This document shows, piece after piece, positions 1-10,626 of a DNA stretch of 64,000 nt. Source of the stretch: Bolinopsis microptera (lineage: Eukaryota; Ctenophora; Tentaculata; Lobata; Bolinopsidae); assembly GCF_026151205.1 (NCBI RefSeq), contig NC_087072.1, positions 23,019,603 through 23,083,602 on the forward strand. Reading direction: 5' to 3'. Numbering within the stretch: the stretch's first letter is position 1; each line of letters starts with the position of its first letter. Under the pieces are notes generated by a model. It was not told where the DNA came from. It saw nothing but the letters and a program-made list of their open reading frames with translations, and searched no databases. The translations under genes were made by a program, and so were the position numbers.

Positions 1-281
1 AACTTCTCAAGAGTAAGCCATGTTATCTATTCTTACTAATGACAGCTGATAGTCAACCGCAAACCTAAAACAGTCTTATTACTAGATTTTATGTCCAATC
101 TCAATTATTTGGATCCTCACGATACTGGGAAACAGTTACACTATATCATGATATTATAAGAAATATATATAATTAAAATTGTAATTGAGGTGTTGTAAAT
201 TTAAACGTTGTTCCATAATAACACAGCCAAGTTGGAATTCCCAAACTTTAGGGAATAAATTTTTCACAGCATCATTTTCAG

Positions 282-976
282 ATTCCCTGATGCAGGATTG
301 GATGATAATTATTGCAGAAATGTAGACAGGTAAGGCCTTCATCTGCTAGGATACCTTTGTCATCATATGGAGGCAAAAAGGGGCAAATCATGGTACAAAA
401 AAGTAAATTAAAACGAAATTGACAATAACACTACACTGGAGAGTGTTCAAAGAGAGTGAAGATTAATAAATTATTGTGAATTCTCTTTTCGGAAGTTCTT
501 TTAAGTAACACGTGTTAATTTGTTCTTCAGTGAAGTAGGTCCCTGGTGTTATAATGATGAGGGAACTGACCCTCGATGGGAGTACTGTGAAATACCTAAA
601 TGTGGTAAGTAGTTCTATTAGTCTGGTCAGTTAAGGTCAAGGTGACCAATAAATACTAGAAGGATCCCAATGCCCCAAGAATTGATACGCCGAATCTTGC
701 AAGTCCGGATCTCGAAAGTAGAGTTGCACTTGTGGGTTTTAATTTCATGGCCGGATTCCGGAGCACTAGTTGGACAAGATATTAAAAACCATTCGATTTC
801 AGTTTCCACCTGTAACGAAGTACAGATAGAAAACTCTCCTATAATGAAAAGTGGATTAAAAGAGGGCGTTGCTGTGAGCGTTGTTTGCTTGGCAGGCTTT
901 GTGGTGACAGGCTCTAAAACGATCACGTGTAACACCGGGGGTATCTGGTCTGACAGTCCTCAGTGTACCAAATACG
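282..976 (+). CDS. Kringle + sushi (CCP) domain protein, internal exons only
   Basis: Three exons join in phase: 282-329, 531-604 and 803-976, each with AG before and GT after. The first two encode the C-terminal half of a kringle: FPDAGLDDNYCRNVD, then GPWCYNDEGTDPRWEYC with the closing EIPKC. The third encodes one sushi/CCP module of four cysteines, starting STCNEV and ending GIWSDSPQCTKYG, with the expected late Trp. Kringle and CCP modules occur in extracellular receptors and proteases, so the product is probably secreted or a membrane ectodomain. The start of the kringle and upstream exons lie off the left edge; no further + strand exon is recognised to the right. The next coding exon (1203-1300) belongs to ERCC3 on the other strand, so the two genes interleave or this is a gene fragment. 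Confidence 0.75.
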
Positions 977-1202
977 GTAAGATATTCATAGTTTCTTATT
1001 TAAAGAGGAAATCTCCTCGGCTAATAACGAGGCTGTTTTTAGCCGAGGATACCTTCATCTACCGACATTTAACTAAAGACACTTACAAGAAAATAGAAGT
1101 AGGCAGAACAAACGACAGAGAGTACTTATATCCAACAAGTTTTAAACACTTGAACGAAGAAACAGAGGGAGAATGTATAATATAAATAATAATTAAGCAT
1201 AC

Positions 1203-4200
1203 CTTCTTTGCACGTTTTCGATCTCTTTCTGTTTGATCTGGAAGGACAGAACCTTGCTCTCGGACACCTCCTCCTCCTCATCTTCTTTATCAAGAAACTC
1301 CTGTGTGAACACAGGTTAGTGCACCCAGGTAGTTTTATGTAAGTTATTCAACGAATAACGTGCATAAATTGGCTGTCATGCGATCTTTAAAACCAGGAAT
1401 ATTTGGCCGTCTGATGTGAGAAACAAGGGTCGTGTCTTATGGTCTGGCTTCATTTTAACCTCCTTCCTGTAATCAAATGCCCCATATTCGTCACCATAGG
1501 TGCAGATTTCGTTTTGAGGTGAACTTTTAAGTTCCCGAGAAATTTTCTTAAGTTTGCTTTTTTTTCCTCCTCGGGCACATTCGTAACCTACGGGCCAGGT
1601 AAACCTAAACTACATATTGACCGTTATGTACGTCGGTATCTGTTGAGGAGCCAAATCATCTGAAAAGCCCTTAACCTATATTTTGCTCAGGCACGTAGCC
1701 AGGATTTTTCTTTGGGGGGGGGGGGGGGGGGGCTGTCGGCGAGCGAAGCTGCAAGCTGTGGCAGGGGTCTGGGGGCGCGGCCCCCAGCGGGGTCCAGGTA
1801 AGGGGCGGACCACATTGGCGGGGGCTAGGGGGGGCACAGCCCCCCGGAAAAATTTTGCGAAATAGGGTGTTTTAGGCTAAATTGAAAGTTTAATGAATTT
1901 TAAAAAATGTATGGTTTGGCATAATCATTGCCTACAATCCTGACCTGAGTAATTTACCCCTTTGAGACTTTATTTTGGGTTGAAAATTAAGTTTATCGAG
2001 AGGAAGTGAAAAATCTCTGGTTCAAATTTGGATTTGAAGCCATGTTTAATTTTTTCTGTTGAGGTCAATTTTTTGCGCAGAAAGCGTTCGATTTTAGGGG
2101 AAAAAAATTTATGTTTGCTTTTAATTTTTATGGTGCCGACGGCACCTGAAATCGACGAAATCTGCAGGGGTGTTCGTCACGGGGTGTTTCGAATGCTGCT
2201 GAAAACGTATAGTTGAATTATTCAGCCCATTGATGTAGATGTAATGTGGGGTTGATTAATCTTGGGCCCAAATCTCAATAAAGCTCAGTTTCATTCATAC
2301 TCTTTTCTGTAAATGCGTGCAATGTATGTCAATTGTTTAACGGTTATTTTAGCATGATTTAAAGCCGCTATCCCTTTATTGCGTCAGCTGGTTAAACAGA
2401 ATATTATGACGCAGTGAAACTATCGGACTACGATGTATGGGGACTTGCCATCCCATGGCAACATTAAAATACATTGACTCTGTTACATCGTTTCCTCAAA
2501 TTATTTGTTATATATAGTAGTAGTTGAATAATAATAGTAGTGTTGAAAGTATGAGCGAAATATAAATATTTCATTTCATTTAATTCCATTTTATAATAAA
2601 CATAGTATAACACTCGGAGTTTTCTCAGAACGTTCAAAGAATACGGTACCAAATCAGTGCTGATTTACAATTATCTTCAGTGCTGATTTACAATTATCTA
2701 TATGTTGGTCTTTTCTTATCTCTTAGATTAGCTAACTTATAGAATTGCGCTGCTCAAGCCACCTTTACCATATAGCTATACATTTTCTGGAATATTCCGT
2801 ACATCCCGTACATTAGTGTTACATATTCTTAATAGTGCTTCTATCAACCTTGCTATTAATCTACGATCTATCAACGGTTACCTGTTTTGACATTCCATTA
2901 ATTAGTCAATTTAACTGTCACATTTGAGATTTATCTGTTATCTGATGGGTTCAAAATCGATATTCACATTTTCTAAAATTGACGATACTCCTCGTATTGA
3001 TTCTTACTTTTCTTCTGACAGTGCTTTCTCTCAAAGTGAATCTATTAAACGTGCACTAAATTCAAGTGCAAATAGTTCTGATAGTATAACTAGTGAATCT
3101 GGCAAAGAACCTCCGGCTAAAATGCCAGTTACTCACAACTTCCAGTCCAGTATTCGTTTTGATGTTGATAAAGCAAGTGATAACCCGTCCGAACTTACGG
3201 ATTTAAAATCTCTTATTGTTAGCTTGCACAGTAAATTTGATCAACATCTAAGTGAGATTAATCCTCAACTTCAAGATATTAATAAACGTTTATCAGCTCT
3301 TGAAGAGCATTCCAATACGAATATTAGTTCTGTAACTCAACTTAGAGAGCGTGTAGTGCAGATCGAGCAGAGCGAGTCGAACCTTGAACAGAGAGTCAGA
3401 GAGCTTGAGTCAGTTGGGAGTGAGGGTAGAGAGGATCGAGAGGAGTGGAAGTGGAGTCCCACAGGATCTGACCGAGTTTCCGTAAAACTTTTAGGTGATT
3501 CCAACTCCTCAGGTAAGATCAAGTTTGGGGACGGCAAAGGAACACTCGGTCCCGCACTTCCAGGGTCCAGTGTTCACTGCCCAACACTCTCTAACCTCAC
3601 TAACCCAGATTCCCAAGAGTTCGAGAACGTTTCAGATGTCGTGATTGCAGTAGGGACAAACGACCTCAGACAGCAAGGCAGCAAACGAGGAGCTGGTGGA
3701 GAACACCTTCACCTACGTTGCAGCTCTGCTGAAGAAACGCCCCGAGATTCACGTCCTCCTCCCTGGAGTCCTTCCTATCTGCACGCCTGGTAGTGAGACT
3801 AACTCAAAAGTTAAGTTATATAATCATTTTATCAAGACTATGTGTAACTCCCACATTCGATTAACCTACATTGATACCAAAGTCTTTATGGCAAATGATG
3901 GATCTCTGAAAACTGGACTTGCAATGGGTACTGAAGACCCTCTTCATCTAAATACCAGTGGTTTAAAGTTGTATTTTAGTAGGATAAAGTATGCTTTACG
4001 TGCCCGTCATGACCTCCCAAATTCCAGGAGAGTGAAAAGTAACACGAGCCCTAGACCCAGGATTAGAGCAGGAGGAGAAGAGCAGATGGATGCTGAACAA
4101 GGATCTCAGAATGACAGAGGTGGAAATAGCTACCACAGAGGACGGGGAGGTGGAACTCGCAGAGGACGGAACTCCAACAGAGGAAGAGGATGAACGGTAT

Positions 4201-7200
4201 ATCTCACTCTATCCCACGGTCAGAGTGTTGTGTTCTAAATTATAAACCACTTTAAAAAGCTTAATTCTGAGTAGCATCTTCCTTTTCCTAGTACACAGTG
4301 TAACGTTATAATTTTTACTTAATTTAGGAGCTTCTGTCCCCCCACAATTTTTGCGATATCTCGTGACTACCTAGTATTATACTACTCATCGACTGTTCGG
4401 TATATTTCCAAGTCTAATAACTTCATAGCAGTTTACAATGTGCCATTTATTAGTTTTTTCATCATGTCGTACGACACATTACCCACCTTTATCAGGGTTT
4501 ATCTTGCCCGCTCACAAACCTCTTCTCTTAGCAGCTTCCCTGCACCATCTTGCCGGCTCATACACTCGTCACCATGTCCGGGTTCATTCACAGCAGGCAC
4601 CAGGTTCAGGGGTTGGGCCGGGCTGGTCAGGCGGTGTGGTGTTGGTTGATGGGGGGGTTTGTTGTTGGGCGATGGTGTGTGGGCTTGGGCCAGGTGGTGG
4701 CGAGGTCAGGTTCACCTTTCACCTCTCACATCCAGCCACTTGAGCCTTTCTAGCCAGATTGATTTCCCTCTGACTTCTATATTGGAGAGTATCAGCTTAG
4801 AAGCTTATAGTATTAGGGGGACGCCCCATCACGGGATTTCTAGGACTTGTTTAAGCGTATAAAATACATTTACTATATGGGCTATAGCAGCGTTATTTCA
4901 GCAATTTCTTGTTTAATGATTCATACATCTACTAGTAATAAGATGTGTGATTGCGTGTGTTTTTATCATTTTGTTTTTTTGTCATTGTACAATAACTACT
5001 ACGTCATTCTTTGCAATATTGGGAGAAACGGTACTAGACTCAATACTAGCTTTACTCGTCACGAACTTAGTGAAAATAACTTTAGAGCGGCGGCTAATTT
5101 CAGAATTTACAATGTCAGAAAATGACAGTGTAGGAGCCAGTCTTAGGGTAGGTTCTTTCAATTGCAATGGCCTCGGAAACCCCGAGAAACGTAGATCGGT
5201 TCTTGGTTGGCTACTAGCTAAACCAGAAGATATTATTATGGTACAAGAATCTCACTCTGTAGTTGAAACGGAAGACTTCTGGAGGACAATCTGGGGGGGA
5301 GATATTTATTTCAATCATGGTACCTCTAAGTCCACTGGGGTTACATTCCTGGTCAAACCCAATTCTAATATTAAAATTTGCAGTCACAGGATCATCACAC
5401 AGGGACGTGTATCACTGTTAGAAATTGAGAAGGATTCCATCAAGTATTGCTTGGTAAACGTCTATTGTCCTAATAGCAATGATACTTATGTTGTAGAGAA
5501 CTTGTTCCTGGAAACTCTAGGACGTACAAGGGATGATTATCGTATCTTGGCTGGGGACTGGAATACTATCTTAAATAATAATCTTGATAAATATGGTGGT
5601 AATAGTTCCCACAGTAATACTAAGCGTCAGCAATATTTGAACCAGGTGACCGCTGATCATGGCATCAGTGATATCTTCCGTCTTAGTAGGGGTAATGAGC
5701 GTGTTTATACTCACGTAAATAAACAGCACAAAACCCAAACACGCCTAGATTTCTTCCTTATAGATGATAGTCTGGTTAATTATCCGGTCTGTAACGCAGA
5801 TATTAGTCATGGTTTTCGATCTGATCACAGCTACATTTCATTATCTCTACAGGGTTCCCCCATTAAACGTGGAATAGGATATTGGAAACTTAATAATAGC
5901 CATCTAAATAATGAGTCGTTTTTGAGTAATGTACGGGAGATTATCAATGAAACTGCTGACAGTAATTTTGATTCGTACTCGGGACTCTGGGACGTGATTA
6001 AAATGAAAATTAAAGATTTTGCGATCAGATTCGGAAAAAAAGAAAAGAAAGAAAAAGTTGCAAAAAAGAAAAAAATATCCTCTGATATTGAAGAGGTTAA
6101 AAAGATAACTGATTTTATGCAGAAAGATGATCTGCGCAAAAAATTGTATGACTTGGAATCCCAGCTTGATGGCATCATTAAAGCTGAGGTTAACGGGGCC
6201 ATGACCAGGTCTAGGATTCAGTGGACAGAGGAGGGTGAAAGGTCCACCAAATATTTCTTCGGGCTGGAGAAAAGTAGAGCTAAAAAAAAGTCTATTACCA
6301 AACTTATTAACAGCGATCAGAGTGTACTACGCACACAGCAGGATATTTCTGAGCACGTAGTTAACTTTTATCAGGACATCTTTAGCTCTACGAATCCAAA
6401 CGAGCATGAAATAACCGATTATATTAATTCCAGTAACCTAGATACTATTGATCAGGAGAACGCTGATAGGTTAGATAGGCCAATTTCCCTCCTGGAGATG
6501 GATAGTATTATCAGTAAATTTAAGAAAAATAAATCTCCAGGGTGGGACGGCCTCACTGCTGAATTCTACAAAGTATTCTGGGAGGACATTAAGAATATCC
6601 TATTTAACTCCTTTTCAGAGTCGGTTGATAATGGGGTTATGTCACCTTCACAACGTCTAGGAATTATAACACTTATCCCGAAACCTAAAACCCCCATTGA
6701 GTTAAACTATATAAAGAACTGGCGACCAATCACCCTTTTGAATGTAGACTATAAGATATTCACTCATATTATAAAAAATAGGATCTTAAGTTCACTTCCA
6801 ACACTTATTAGTACAGCCCAATCCGGGTTTCAAAAAGGGAAGAGTACCAGCGATAATCTGATCTTAATGTATCTAACCTTAGAACATTACCATGAGAACC
6901 AAGAGGATACTGGTATGATTATGCAGGTCGACCTCCAACGGGCTTTCGACTCGGTCGAACATAAGTTTCTTTTCAGTGTCTTGGAAGGTATGGGGTTTGG
7001 AAATTATTTAATCAACTTGGTGAGAGTGGCATTTCACGCTGGTATGAGTTACGCTAACATTAACGGACACCTTAGCAGCCCTGTTCACATACTTCGTGGC
7101 GTCCATCAGGGGAGCCCCCTTTCCCCAATTCTTTTCCTCCTAGTGTCCCAGGTACTTAGTAATAAGCTACAGTATAACCCTTATATTAAAGGCCTCAGCA

Positions 7201-9401
7201 TTAATGGTATCGACATACTCATGAGTCTGTTTGCTGATGACACGGATCTGTACCTGGATCCCTCCCAGGCTTGCGTAGATGCAGTTATCCTAGAGCTCAA
7301 CCTGTTCGGTCAGCACTCAGGCTGTAAGCCCAACATCAGTAAAACTAAGTGCATACCTTTAGGAGCTACCAGAGACAACACTAGTCTTCGAAATTACCTT
7401 ACCAGTACATACGGGGAAGACATGGTAGCTAACGAGTTTACAGCATTAGGAGTCAAGTTCGACAACACGTCTAGTGGAGCTGATCTCTGCAAAATGAACT
7501 ACCACAGTAAACTTAGTAACGCCAGCACCGCTATCAACACCTGGAGTAAGAGAGACTTAACTCTGATAGGAAAGTGTACAATTATTAAATCTCTTATTCT
7601 TTCCCAGTTCACTTACCTTATCATACCACTAGAAACTCCTGATACTAACACCATCAGTAAAATAGACACTATGATATTTCACTTCTTGTGGGGTTGTAAG
7701 AGGGATAAGTTGAAACGTGATATTGTTACTTCTCCTCGTGAATGTGGGGGTCTAGGTCTCTTCTATACTAACGATTTTATTATAGGTTTAAAAGTGTCAC
7801 TTATAGGAAAAGTTATCGATCCTAATTTCCAACATGCCTGGAAAAATATTATCATCAATCAGCTTTTACACCCAAATATACCAACTGTGTGTATAGAAAA
7901 CTGTCTCACATTAAAGAATACTGGTTTTACCTTTAACCTTCTTCGCCATTATAAGCTTTGGAAGTCTATTTCTTCACAGTCAAGTAAGAGTACAGTCAAC
8001 CACTGTGTGTGGGGAAGCGACGTAATAACGGACATTGGCTCCAAGCTCTGGAACGATATTCTTATTGATAGAAATATCATCTATCTTTCTGATTTTGTTT
8101 CAGAGGAAGGTAACCTCTTAAGTTTTCAGCAATTTCTGAGAAAGTGGGGCCAAACAAGTAGTATAATCTCTTCGACTCAATATGCGAGTATAAAATTGGG
8201 AATACGTCGATTTAATAATACCGATACGTTTACAAGTAACATTACATTTATCGATACCCAACTTTCACTTCGCTTTTGGGGAGGTAGGAATACCCCCAAC
8301 TCTAGAGATACTCCTCTCACTATCAAAGGTAGAAACATTAGAGATACCATGTCTAAGCGTTTAGATCCCAGCACCCTTCCTCCAATGAGGAACTGGAGTG
8401 CTAACCTCTCCTTAACGGATATTGATTGGATTAGTATTTTTACGGATATTTTTACTTCTTTCTCAAATAACTTCAAACTTATTCAGTACCAATATAAGCT
8501 CCTTCACCGGATTAGTACTTGTCGGTACATGAGATATAAAATGAAGATTGAAAAAGATAGTCCAAATTGCTCGTTATGTAATCACAACCTCGAAACTATC
8601 TCTCACATATTTATTGACTGTCCAGCCACAAGCTCTTTCCTACAGGGAGTAAATCTGTTTATTAGATCGAATATTGACGCAAATTATGACGACCCATATC
8701 GCCACTATTTGATTTGCTTAAATCACAGAGATAAAAGTGTTAACTTCATAAATTCGGTTTGCTGTTGGTTTATTGGAAGGAGTTTCCAGAACAAGGAACC
8801 CCTATTCTGGGAGCGATATCTTAAACATCTTAAGCTTTTCTTATTAGGTGAAAAACCGGATATTATACGGTGCCTTAAAGACGTTATACCTTGATGACCA
8901 TTTTATACCCAAAGTTCTGGATCCACTATACACTCTTGTTTATTTATTCTCTCGAAATTACAGCCGTGCCTTACCTTTACCCTTTATTTCACAAGTTGTA
9001 GCCAGTGGAGTTATCTCCACTACTAGTATTGATATAGAGTCATATTTAAAACCAGTAGTATCTCTCCTTTTTCTCTCCATCTTATGTGCATTTTATTACT
9101 CTATATCCACTGACTTTATTCGACGTATTATCTAAAAGAATAAAAAAATTGTGTGCGTGTGTTTTTATATTTATTTTGCTACGGCGCATGTGAAACCCCA
9201 GGGCATCCAGCACCGGAGAAGCTGAAATGACACTCTCTGAACCCTTGGTGCCGCTCAGATTTTGCCTCTTGGCTGGTAAGCCGAGTCTTGATCGATTAAC
9301 TCAGCTTCTTCGGTACAACACAGACCGGAGGGTACTATTAGCCGCTTTGCCGGTGGTATCCTCCTGGTGTCCTGGGGTTTGGCAGGTTCCTCATTTAAAA
9401 A

Positions 9402-9454
<53 letters not shown>

Positions 9455-10442
9455 CGGTCGTCCATTATTTATAAGCGACCTATGGATGTGAACATTATAC
9501 TGGTGGGGACTGGGGAGGTGAACCATACTTTGTCCGGCACGTGACATATATAAACCAATCAGCTTGCAACATTGATCAGTCGAAACCCAGAATCGCTGTC
9601 ACGTGTAAAATCAAATATGTTTCACCTCCCCCCCCCCCAGTATCCAGTGCAGACAGATAAGATCTATAAGAAACGTGATATAATAATACCTGCAGATCGT
9701 CCGGAGCCTCAGCAGAGACAGCAGCAGAAGATCCCGGCTGAGCAGGTTCTGCCACTGCCTTGTTGTTTGTAGAGAACATGTGAGCTTTTGTTGATATCTT
9801 CTCCTCTATCACGGCACTGTCTCCTGAACTTTCTCTGGGGGTGGTTATCGTTAAGGTGTCAAGTGAGGGGATTTCATTGTTTTTATTGGTTTGTATGAAC
9901 TTTTATTTTATTTTAATCAATATTTGATTAAATAATTATAATTTTAAAACGTTTTAATAACTTTATCAACCTGGCACCAGCAAGAACAGGATCTTTTAAT
10001 AAACACTGCAGGACATCCAGATGAGCTGTTTCAAGGAAATACTTGTTGTGCTTGAGAACCAGCTTAACTTTACCGTAACTACTGGTACACATCCTCACAA
10101 AGTCCTCAACACCCGCCGGCATGGACGTCTTACTCAACTGTTGTAGAGCAGGTGGTTTATAATATTCTAATTACTTTTCTAGTACTACTTAACTTCATAT
10201 TTTCCCATTACGAAATTAACTCCAAATTTAACGAAATGGAAAATGATTCTTAATGACAATGACAATTCTTTTACCTTACACTTCGGTTATAACCCGTACC
10301 TGGGAGAGATATTTGACGATGTCCTCGGTCTGAAGACCGACACTGACGGCTGCGTACAGAGTATGGGGTCAACCTGTACTCGTGTATGTTGACAGGTCGA
10401 CAGACAGGCTCAGCTATCGCTATCAAGAAATCGTGAGCTTGC
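1203..10442 (-). CDS. ERCC3: TFIIH helicase subunit XPB, N-terminal exons (partial, frameshifted)
   Basis: Four exons match XPB in order on the minus strand: 10300-10442 ([14 protein letters not shown], then [16 protein letters not shown]), 9971-10137 ([15 protein letters not shown]), 9690-9834 ([12 protein letters not shown] to APDDLQ) and 1203-1300 ([13 protein letters not shown], then [14 protein letters not shown]). Junction phases agree throughout. They cover the N-terminal damage-recognition-like region and the acidic linker; the helicase core should follow to the left but is not seen before the window edge. XPB is the 3'-5' translocase of TFIIH used in promoter opening and nucleotide excision repair. 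Oddities: in exon 10300-10442 the family pattern TPYSLYAAV is broken by a 2-nt deletion after TPYS (near 10357); the exon expected just upstream (WVAPDGHIF region) is not found; the 8.4-kb intron contains a LINE in opposite orientation. An assembly error, a bad allele or a pseudogene copy are all possible. Confidence 0.8.
1393..2653. repeat. Dispersed repeat, copy 1 (1.26 kb)
   Basis: Nearly identical to 10627-11880, from CCAGGAATATTTGG to ATACGGTACCAAA. Differences are the length of a G-run after GCACGTAGCCAGGATTTTTC and a small TAG/TAA microsatellite near 2510-2545. Flanks differ on both sides, so this is a dispersed element and not a duplication of the locus. No protein domain, TIR or target-site duplication is apparent. 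It ends exactly where the LINE begins (2654). Confidence 0.85.
2945..4193 (+). CDS. LINE ORF1: coiled coil + SGNH/GDSL esterase + RG-rich tail (frameshifted)
   Basis: From ATG 2945 the frame encodes a low-complexity start, a heptad-rich coiled coil (about residues 80-155, [12 protein letters not shown] to LEQRVREL), then an SGNH-hydrolase-like region. Visible SGNH blocks are GDSNS (nucleophile block), [10 protein letters not shown] (Asn block) and DPLHLN (Asp/His block), followed by an Arg/Gly-rich tail ([18 protein letters not shown]) suited to RNA binding. The first frame runs to 3793, but the esterase continues in the +1 frame from about 3680 ([10 protein letters not shown]) to the stop at 4191-4193, so one indel near 3670-3690 interrupts the ORF. 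Esterase domains are known in ORF1 of CR1/L2-type LINEs. The copy is probably defective unless the shift is a sequencing error. Confidence 0.7.
5112..8894 (+). CDS. LINE ORF2: AP endonuclease + reverse transcriptase (L1/Tx1-like), 1260 aa
   Basis: The first ATG of the open frame is at 5112 ([10 protein letters not shown]); an upstream extension to 4947 begins with GTG and is unlikely to be used. An apurinic endonuclease domain comes first: [42 protein letters not shown] reverse transcriptase follows with [65 protein letters not shown] and the catalytic [10 protein letters not shown]. Near the C terminus is a Cys/His motif [18 protein letters not shown]. The wording of the RT motifs is that of the L1/Tx1 group. 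The frame is uninterrupted, so ORF2 may be functional; it would nick target DNA and prime cDNA synthesis in the nucleus. Confidence 0.9.
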   Translation: MSENDSVGASLRVGSFNCNGLGNPEKRRSVLGWLLAKPEDIIMVQESHSVVETEDFWRTIWGGDIYFNHGTSKSTGVTFLVKPNSNIKICSHRIITQGRVSLLEIEKDSIKYCLVNVYCPNSNDTYVVENLFLETLGRTRDDYRILAGDWNTILNNNLDKYGGNSSHSNTKRQQYLNQVTADHGISDIFRLSRGNERVYTHVNKQHKTQTRLDFFLIDDSLVNYPVCNADISHGFRSDHSYISLSLQGSPIKRGIGYWKLNNSHLNNESFLSNVREIINETADSNFDSYSGLWDVIKMKIKDFAIRFGKKEKKEKVAKKKKISSDIEEVKKITDFMQKDDLRKKLYDLESQLDGIIKAEVNGAMTRSRIQWTEEGERSTKYFFGLEKSRAKKKSITKLINSDQSVLRTQQDISEHVVNFYQDIFSSTNPNEHEITDYINSSNLDTIDQENADRLDRPISLLEMDSIISKFKKNKSPGWDGLTAEFYKVFWEDIKNILFNSFSESVDNGVMSPSQRLGIITLIPKPKTPIELNYIKNWRPITLLNVDYKIFTHIIKNRILSSLPTLISTAQSGFQKGKSTSDNLILMYLTLEHYHENQEDTGMIMQVDLQRAFDSVEHKFLFSVLEGMGFGNYLINLVRVAFHAGMSYANINGHLSSPVHILRGVHQGSPLSPILFLLVSQVLSNKLQYNPYIKGLSINGIDILMSLFADDTDLYLDPSQACVDAVILELNLFGQHSGCKPNISKTKCIPLGATRDNTSLRNYLTSTYGEDMVANEFTALGVKFDNTSSGADLCKMNYHSKLSNASTAINTWSKRDLTLIGKCTIIKSLILSQFTYLIIPLETPDTNTISKIDTMIFHFLWGCKRDKLKRDIVTSPRECGGLGLFYTNDFIIGLKVSLIGKVIDPNFQHAWKNIIINQLLHPNIPTVCIENCLTLKNTGFTFNLLRHYKLWKSISSQSSKSTVNHCVWGSDVITDIGSKLWNDILIDRNIIYLSDFVSEEGNLLSFQQFLRKWGQTSSIISSTQYASIKLGIRRFNNTDTFTSNITFIDTQLSLRFWGGRNTPNSRDTPLTIKGRNIRDTMSKRLDPSTLPPMRNWSANLSLTDIDWISIFTDIFTSFSNNFKLIQYQYKLLHRISTCRYMRYKMKIEKDSPNCSLCNHNLETISHIFIDCPATSSFLQGVNLFIRSNIDANYDDPYRHYLICLNHRDKSVNFINSVCCWFIGRSFQNKEPLFWERYLKHLKLFLLGEKPDIIRCLKDVIP
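8895..9452 (+). other. 3' region and poly(A) of the LINE
   Basis: Non-coding stretch after ORF2, ending in an A-rich run (9403-9452) that is the likely 3' terminus of the element. No separate gene is seen. Confidence 0.55.
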
Positions 10443-10626
10443 CTGAAGGAGTAAAATGTTTGACAAGTTGGTGAAGGAAAGCTAAATTGATAGTCACTAA
10501 TTATGATGTAGAAAAAGTCACAATGATCGTTAAAACGTAGACCTAACCAACATACATTACTTCGAAAGCTTGTCTAAATTGAAATAAAAAGCTCTAAAAC
10601 CAACTTGTAAATGGGAGAGAAGGATT

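Larger units (their letters stand above)
2654..9452 (+). mobile_element. Non-LTR retrotransposon (LINE), near full length
   Basis: Two open frames (ORF1 about 2945-4193, ORF2 5112-8894) are followed by a roughly 500-bp 3' region and an A-run at 9403-9452, the architecture of a complete LINE on the + strand. The left end is placed at 2654, where repeat copy 1 stops and two 23-bp tandem units (beginning TCAGTGCTGATTTAC) lie at 2654-2699. No target-site duplication was found, so both ends are approximate. The element lies antisense inside the large ERCC3 intron. Confidence 0.75.

Noticed and set aside
670-1185. 171-aa + strand frame around the sushi domain
   Set aside because: Only 803-976 is coding; the ends of the frame are intron sequence beyond good splice sites.
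4947-5111. N-terminal extension of LINE ORF2
   Set aside because: The extension starts at GTG; the first ATG is 5112 and the endonuclease begins soon after.
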